Source of the DNA: Mesostigma viride
Lineage: Eukaryota > Streptophyta > Mesostigmatophyceae > Mesostigmatales > Mesostigmataceae
Length of the DNA: 60,000 nucleotides
Direction of reading: 5' to 3'
Assembly (NCBI GenBank): GCA_009746045.1
Contig: RPFO01000050.1
Location: forward strand, 5,213,728 to 5,273,727
The translations under genes and the position numbers were made by a program. The notes beneath the pieces were generated by a model. It saw nothing but the letters and a program-made list of their open reading frames with translations. It did no database searches and was not told where the DNA came from. Numbering within the stretch: position 1 is the first letter of the stretch; every line of letters starts with the position of its first letter. This document shows positions 55,851 to 60,000 of the stretch, one piece after another.

Positions 55851-58800
55851 TGCTGCCAACGGGATCACCGTAGCGGATCGATCAGAGCCGGCGCGTCCTA
55901 TGCGTCCAGCGGAGAAAATCTTCTGTTCCAAGAAGGAGGTTCGCCGCCTAGTTCGCAAGGGTGCTTATTTTTATGCTATTAGGCCCGACGATCTGCGGGC
56001 CGTAGTCGAGGTTAACTCTCTCTGTGCGGATTTCACCGACGATGAGGGTAAGGCGTACAATCAGGTATTAGATCGGTTCTCTGAGGTTTTTGCTGATAAG
56101 AACCCCACCTTTCCTCCAGCTCGCCCCGTTTTACACCGGATCCAGCTGAAGGAAGGAGCGGGCCCAACCACGTCGCCTATGTACCGCATGGGCCCGTCTG
56201 AGTTGGCCGAACTGAAGAAGATTCTGATTTCATTATTGGAGTCTGGCCTGATTGAGCAGAGTAACAGTCCGTATTCGGCTGGGGTCCTTCTTGTCCCCAA
56301 ACCGAATGGTAAGTGGCGGCTGGTGACGGATTATCGCAAGATCAATGCGATTACGGTTAAATCCAAGTATCCGTTGCCCCGGATCGACGACATCTTCGCC
56401 AAGGTGCAGGGAGCCACCTGTTTCACGGTACTTGACTGTGCAGATGGGTTTTGGCAGCTGCGCATTGCGCCAGAAGATTGTCACAAGACCGCCTTCGCCA
56501 CGCCCTATGGCCACTTCCAGTTCAAGGTGGCGGCCATGGGACTGTGCAATTCACCAGCGTCCTTCCAGATGTTGATGAACCACATCTTTCGCCCAGTCAT
56601 GGGTACTACACGGCTACCGCAGGTGTCTCAGGATCTTCGGGATCCGGGAGTTAAAGACACAGACGTTCCTGTCGCGCCTTACAAGCGCACGTGTGTCGCC
56701 GTGTACTTGGATGACATTCTCGTCTATTCGCGTTCATTCGCAGACCACTTAGAGGATGTAGCGGCGGTCTTGGGTATCATGCGGGACAATCAGTTGTCCG
56801 CACGCCGTGCCAAGATTCGGTCGGGGCGCAGTGTACCTTTCCTGGGACATGTGCTATCTGCACAAGGGGTCGCAACCGACCCCGAGAAGGTCCAGTCAGT
56901 CCAGACTTGGCCTGCCCCGACCAACGTTAGTCAGATACGCAGCTTTCTTGGCATGGCATCTTACTATCGTCGCTTCATTCCTCGCTTTGCCACCCTGGCT
57001 GCTCCTCTCAACAATCTGTTGAAGAAGGAAACCACTTGGGCCTGGACAGCTGAGTGCCAGGGCGCGTTCGCGTGCCTTAAAGAGCGGCTTCTCACCGCTC
57101 CAGTCCTGGCCCTACCGGACCCCTCTCTGGGGTACGTGGTTGCGTCGGATGCCAGCAAGGTGGCGATAGGAGGCGTGTTGATGCAGGACTTCGGTAATGG
57201 CCTTCAGCCTATCGAGTACATCTCGCGGACGATGATAGCGGCGGAACGCAATTATCCGGTACACCAGCAGGAACTACTCGCGGTGGTTTACTGCTGCTAT
57301 ACGTGGCGCCACCTCCTTCTAGGAGCACAGTTTGATGTCTCCATCTGCCAGCCTAGCGAGGAGGATCCTTACCGACTTGTCATTCAGACAGATCATCGTC
57401 CTCTGACTCACCTGCTCACACAACCCACGCTAGTTCCCAGGCAAGCGCGGTGGTTGGAGTATTTGTCCCAGTTTGAGCCCTTCCGCATTCAGTATGTGAA
57501 GGGTGAGGACAACGTCGTTCCAGATGCCCTGTCCCGTAGGTCCGATTATTGGTTCCACGACACCTTGGACGTTCTAGCCACGGTGGAGGTGCCCCTATGG
57601 GGCCCCGTCGAACCTTACGGGGCACCACCGGACTCGCCGACCTATCGCTCGCTCTTCGCCACCGGTGTGGATTGGGCCAGTGAGGTAGTGCGCGAGGACG
57701 CTTGGATCCCCCTTGGGGGGGAGGGGTCTAGCTCGGTAGCTCGGGAGGGCAGGTCGGCTCTTCCTTTGAGCCATTTTGCGCCCTCTAGCGGGGTTTACCA
57801 CCCCTTGGTCCCTATTGGTGAGTCAATCGACTTGTTTGCTGCTGCTCTCAACAGCGTAGCTACAGTCGAGTCCGATCTGGAAAGGGCGATCAGCCGATTC
57901 ACCATCACCGAGCCTACTGCACGGGAAGCCATAGCGTCCCATCCTCAGATGATGGACGGCCTCCCGTGTAAGTTCCAGATGGGTTTTCTACACGTACAGG
58001 TTCGACCTGACACGTGGCGGCTATACGTGCCCCTCATCTGTCGATCTGCCTTGTTCCATGAGCTTCACGACGAGCAGCATAGCGGACACCGCGGTACCCA
58101 ACGTCTTGTTGATTTACTTCAGCGAACGTTCTATTGGAAAGGTATGCGGCGCGATGCTGAGGAATACGTCAGTACCTGCAGATCATGCCAGGTCATGAAG
58201 CCTAGGAACACTGGGTCAGCTGCCATCCCCTTAGTCATCCCGGACCCTGTGCGCCCTTGGGACAGCGTCATGATGGACTTTGTGGGACCGTTCGCGTTGA
58301 CCAAGGCAGGTAATGAGCAACTTCTAGTCATTCTAGACCGGATGACACGGCGCTGTCACTTACTGCCGTGTCCTCTGAACCTCACGGCTGAGGCATGTGC
58401 CAAGCTTTACCTGAACAATGTCTTCCGGTTCCACGGAATGAGTCGCCAGTTCATTAGCGACAAGGACAAGTTGTTCACATCCAAGTTCTGGCAGAGTTTC
58501 TTTTCTGCCCTTGGTACCAAGGTAACGCTCGGCACCGCCTACCACAGTTCGACTTCACATCTGGTGGAGCGACTTAACCGTGTGGTGCAGGAGAGTTTGC
58601 GTCATTACGTGGATAGGGGTGGAGGCGACTGGGATGAGATCGTGCCGATGGTGGAATTTGCCCTCAACAATTCTCCTATCGCAGCACATGGGTATACCCC
58701 GTTCTTTCTGGACACGGGTCAGCACCCTCTCACTCCGGCCGACCTTCTGACCGGCACCCTGTTGGAGCAGCCGGTTCTACGGAACTCCGATGCAGGGGTG

Positions 58801-58880
58801 CGGGAGCTGTTGGAGAACCTGCGACTGGCCCATGATTGTGCCATCGCCGGGTACACCAAGGCTCGAGACAAGTACAGCGC
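55835..58880 (+). pseudogene. Gypsy-2 reverse transcriptase, RNase H and integrase
   Basis: About 1000 clean codons. RT: KYPLPRIDDIFAKV, LDCADGFWQLRIAPED, catalytic YLDDILVYS. RNase H: VVASDASKVAIGGVL. Integrase: zinc module HELHDEQHSGHRG..CRSCQVMK, then core Asp in MMDFVGPF, Asp in FISDKDKLFTSKFW and Glu in HLVERLNRVVQESLRHYV. Long uninterrupted frame means the element was active not long ago. It is listed as broken only because single-base shifts at about 55835 and 58880 isolate it from protease and chromodomain. Confidence 0.92.
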
Positions 58881-59323
58881 GAACCCTGGCAGCCAGGGAC
58901 TCACGGACTCCGGAGATCAAGGAGGGTGATCTGGTGTTGCTGGAAGGTCCGCGCGTGGGGCGCTTCCGAGAGAAATTCGAAGAAGGCCTCAAGACCAAGT
59001 TGCGACCACTATTCATGGGACCCTACCTAGTCGAGAAGCGGTTCAACGAGGTCATGTACTATGTCCGAGTCCCTTCCTCCTGGAACCTTAAGTCTAATCT
59101 CTTTCATCGGGATCAACTTAAGTTGTACAAGGAGAGTGCCGTTCAAGGCAGGGTGGACGCTCCGGCGCCTATAGAGCACGACCCAGAGACGGGGGAGCGT
59201 GAGGACGCGGTGGACGCCATCATAGGACACCGCGATACGCGTCGAGGACGACAGTTCCTGATCCGTTGGATGTTCCACCGGTCGCAACATGACAGCAGCT
59301 GGTTGCCTGAGTCCCAGCTATAG
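58880..59323 (+). pseudogene. Gypsy-2 integrase tail and chromodomain
   Basis: In the next frame: TPEIKEGDLVLLEGPRVGRF, LFMGPYLVEKRFNEVMYY (GPY-like module) and chromodomain core AIIGHRDTRRGRQFLIRW, then DSSWLPESQL and a TAG at 59321-59323. A different frame just beyond encodes CARLLSEYKARHSLT, matching the last residues of the gypsy-1 chromodomain. So a further one-base change has cut the end of the domain. Confidence 0.85.
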
Positions 59324-59399
59324 ATGGAATTGTGCACGCCTTCTTAGCGAGTACAAGGCGCGACACTCACTTACGTAGGTTACTACCTATATTTCGTGT

Positions 59400-59936
59400 G
59401 TGTGTGGCATGGCTGGGATGGTTGGAAAACCGTGCGTTGCGCGTTGTTGTGTTGTCTTGTGCCCCTCCCGTGTTCACTTGCAGGAGGAGGCACGCCGCAC
59501 CTGGGAGGCCTGCGGGTTCTACCACATGGCCAGTGTTGCATTAACCCATTATTCTGCGCGGTTCTCACGGGCCTTTCGCCCGTTGTCTGCGGAGGAGCGG
59601 ACGCGCTTCAGCGACACCGTGGCCCCCCTCGTCTCGTTCCTGGGACCGAGTGGGGGTGCCAGTGTTGGCGAACATGAGGCGTCGTGTGCGTGCCCAAGCT
59701 GTCCAGGAAAGTTGGCTTCTATCCAGGAGTGTCCAAGGTTGGCATCGGGACTGCTGACAGACGCGGGATTTGAGGTGCTCAGGACCCAGGACGGTGGCTA
59801 CTGGCTGGGTTTCTTTCCGGCCGAGCCCGAGACTCCGGCCTTGAGATGTGTTGGGCGAGTCCTGGTGGCGACGGCTATGCGGCAGCTGGATGATAAGTGC
59901 ATGGTTGTCCAACTTACCCTTGGAGACGGCGGCTGA
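59400..59936 (+). CDS. Unrecognised ORF downstream of gypsy-2 pol
   Basis: 178 codons from ATG 59400 (MCGMAGMVGKPCVARCCVVL). A strong acceptor (pyrimidine run ending TTCACTTGCAG at about 59484) suggests the coding may really begin as an exon with EEARRTWEACGFYHMASVAL. It has a possible metal-binding CACPSC, DAGFEVLRTQDGGYWLGFF, and ends QLTLGDGG-TGA. I do not recognise the family. Position and strand fit an extra 3' ORF of gypsy-2, since no 3' LTR precedes it. Alternatively the retrotransposon is 3'-truncated and this is a host exon. Confidence 0.45.
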   Translation: MCGMAGMVGKPCVARCCVVLCPSRVHLQEEARRTWEACGFYHMASVALTHYSARFSRAFRPLSAEERTRFSDTVAPLVSFLGPSGGASVGEHEASCACPSCPGKLASIQECPRLASGLLTDAGFEVLRTQDGGYWLGFFPAEPETPALRCVGRVLVATAMRQLDDKCMVVQLTLGDGG

Positions 59937-60000
59937 CGATCAGTCGGTCGACATTGGTGAGCCGGTGTGCAGTCAGCATACGGGTGAACCCGTCATCGAT

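Larger units (their letters stand above)
40532..60000 (+). mobile_element. Gypsy-2: plus-strand chromodomain Ty3/gypsy element, 5' part to window edge
   Basis: The 5' LTR (TGTTACGTCC.. to ..GGATGTAAAA) is split by gypsy-1 into 40532-41076 and 52119-52313. A primer-binding site follows at 52314, then an RNase H1-type hybrid-binding ORF (52863), gag (53682), protease-RT-RNase H-integrase-chromodomain (to 59323) and an extra ORF (59400-59936). The 3' LTR is not in the window. Left LTR limits are inferred by joining across the CGCGG duplication and from the shared PBS, not from a second LTR copy. Confidence 0.75.

Overview
The window looks like nuclear DNA of a green alga, probably a chlamydomonadalean/volvocine chlorophyte. 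This is inferred from three things: a long GC-rich receptor-type nucleotidyl cyclase gene split by many GTGAG..CAG introns, abundant simple repeats inside introns, and chromodomain Ty3/gypsy retrotransposons. The genus cannot be read from the sequence. There is no prokaryotic-style operon. Real host coding content is low; most of the right two thirds is mobile or repetitive DNA.

122-21782 (minus strand) is one 12-exon gene whose exon phases all fit. It encodes about 1486 residues: a signal peptide, a periplasmic-binding-protein-like ectodomain, a Cys-rich EGF-like module, one membrane helix, two cyclase-like domains and a C-terminal helix. The first cyclase domain keeps both metal aspartates. 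The second keeps the catalytic Asn/Arg. The two together look like one composite active site. Its introns hold MITEs, 95-bp, 75-bp and 84-bp tandem arrays, and several hundred bases of pure tri-, hexa- and heptanucleotide repeat, some within 10-30 bases of splice sites.

22715-25669 is a complete pogo/Tigger-like DDE transposon with perfect 39-bp inverted repeats and a transposase broken by one frameshift. 25.7-30.6 kb is intergenic: small inverted-repeat elements, a dead LINE reverse-transcriptase tail (27.5-28.3 kb) and a 1.7-kb terminal-inverted-repeat element (28731-30450). 30.6-35.7 kb is a decayed gypsy copy split by a hAT-like element (30873-33812), itself split by a piggyBac-like element flanked by TTAA (32207-33550). 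36.0-36.8 kb is a ~185-bp satellite. 37.27-39.42 kb is one huge compound microsatellite.

From 40532 to the right edge three LTR elements are nested. A plus-strand chromodomain gypsy (gypsy-2) begins at 40532, directly after an open reading frame that it interrupts. Its 5' LTR is split by a minus-strand chromodomain gypsy (gypsy-1, 41077-52113, target duplication CGCGG). Gypsy-1 is split between gag and pol by a very young, non-coding LTR element (46457-49006, target duplication CCGGC, LTRs identical except for one 4-bp slip). Gypsy-2 carries, between primer-binding site and gag, an extra ORF with two RNase H1-type hybrid-binding (caulimovirus viroplasmin-like) domains. This is the best candidate here for an undescribed arrangement. 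After its pol there is a further unrecognised ORF (59400-59936); its 3' LTR is not reached in the window.
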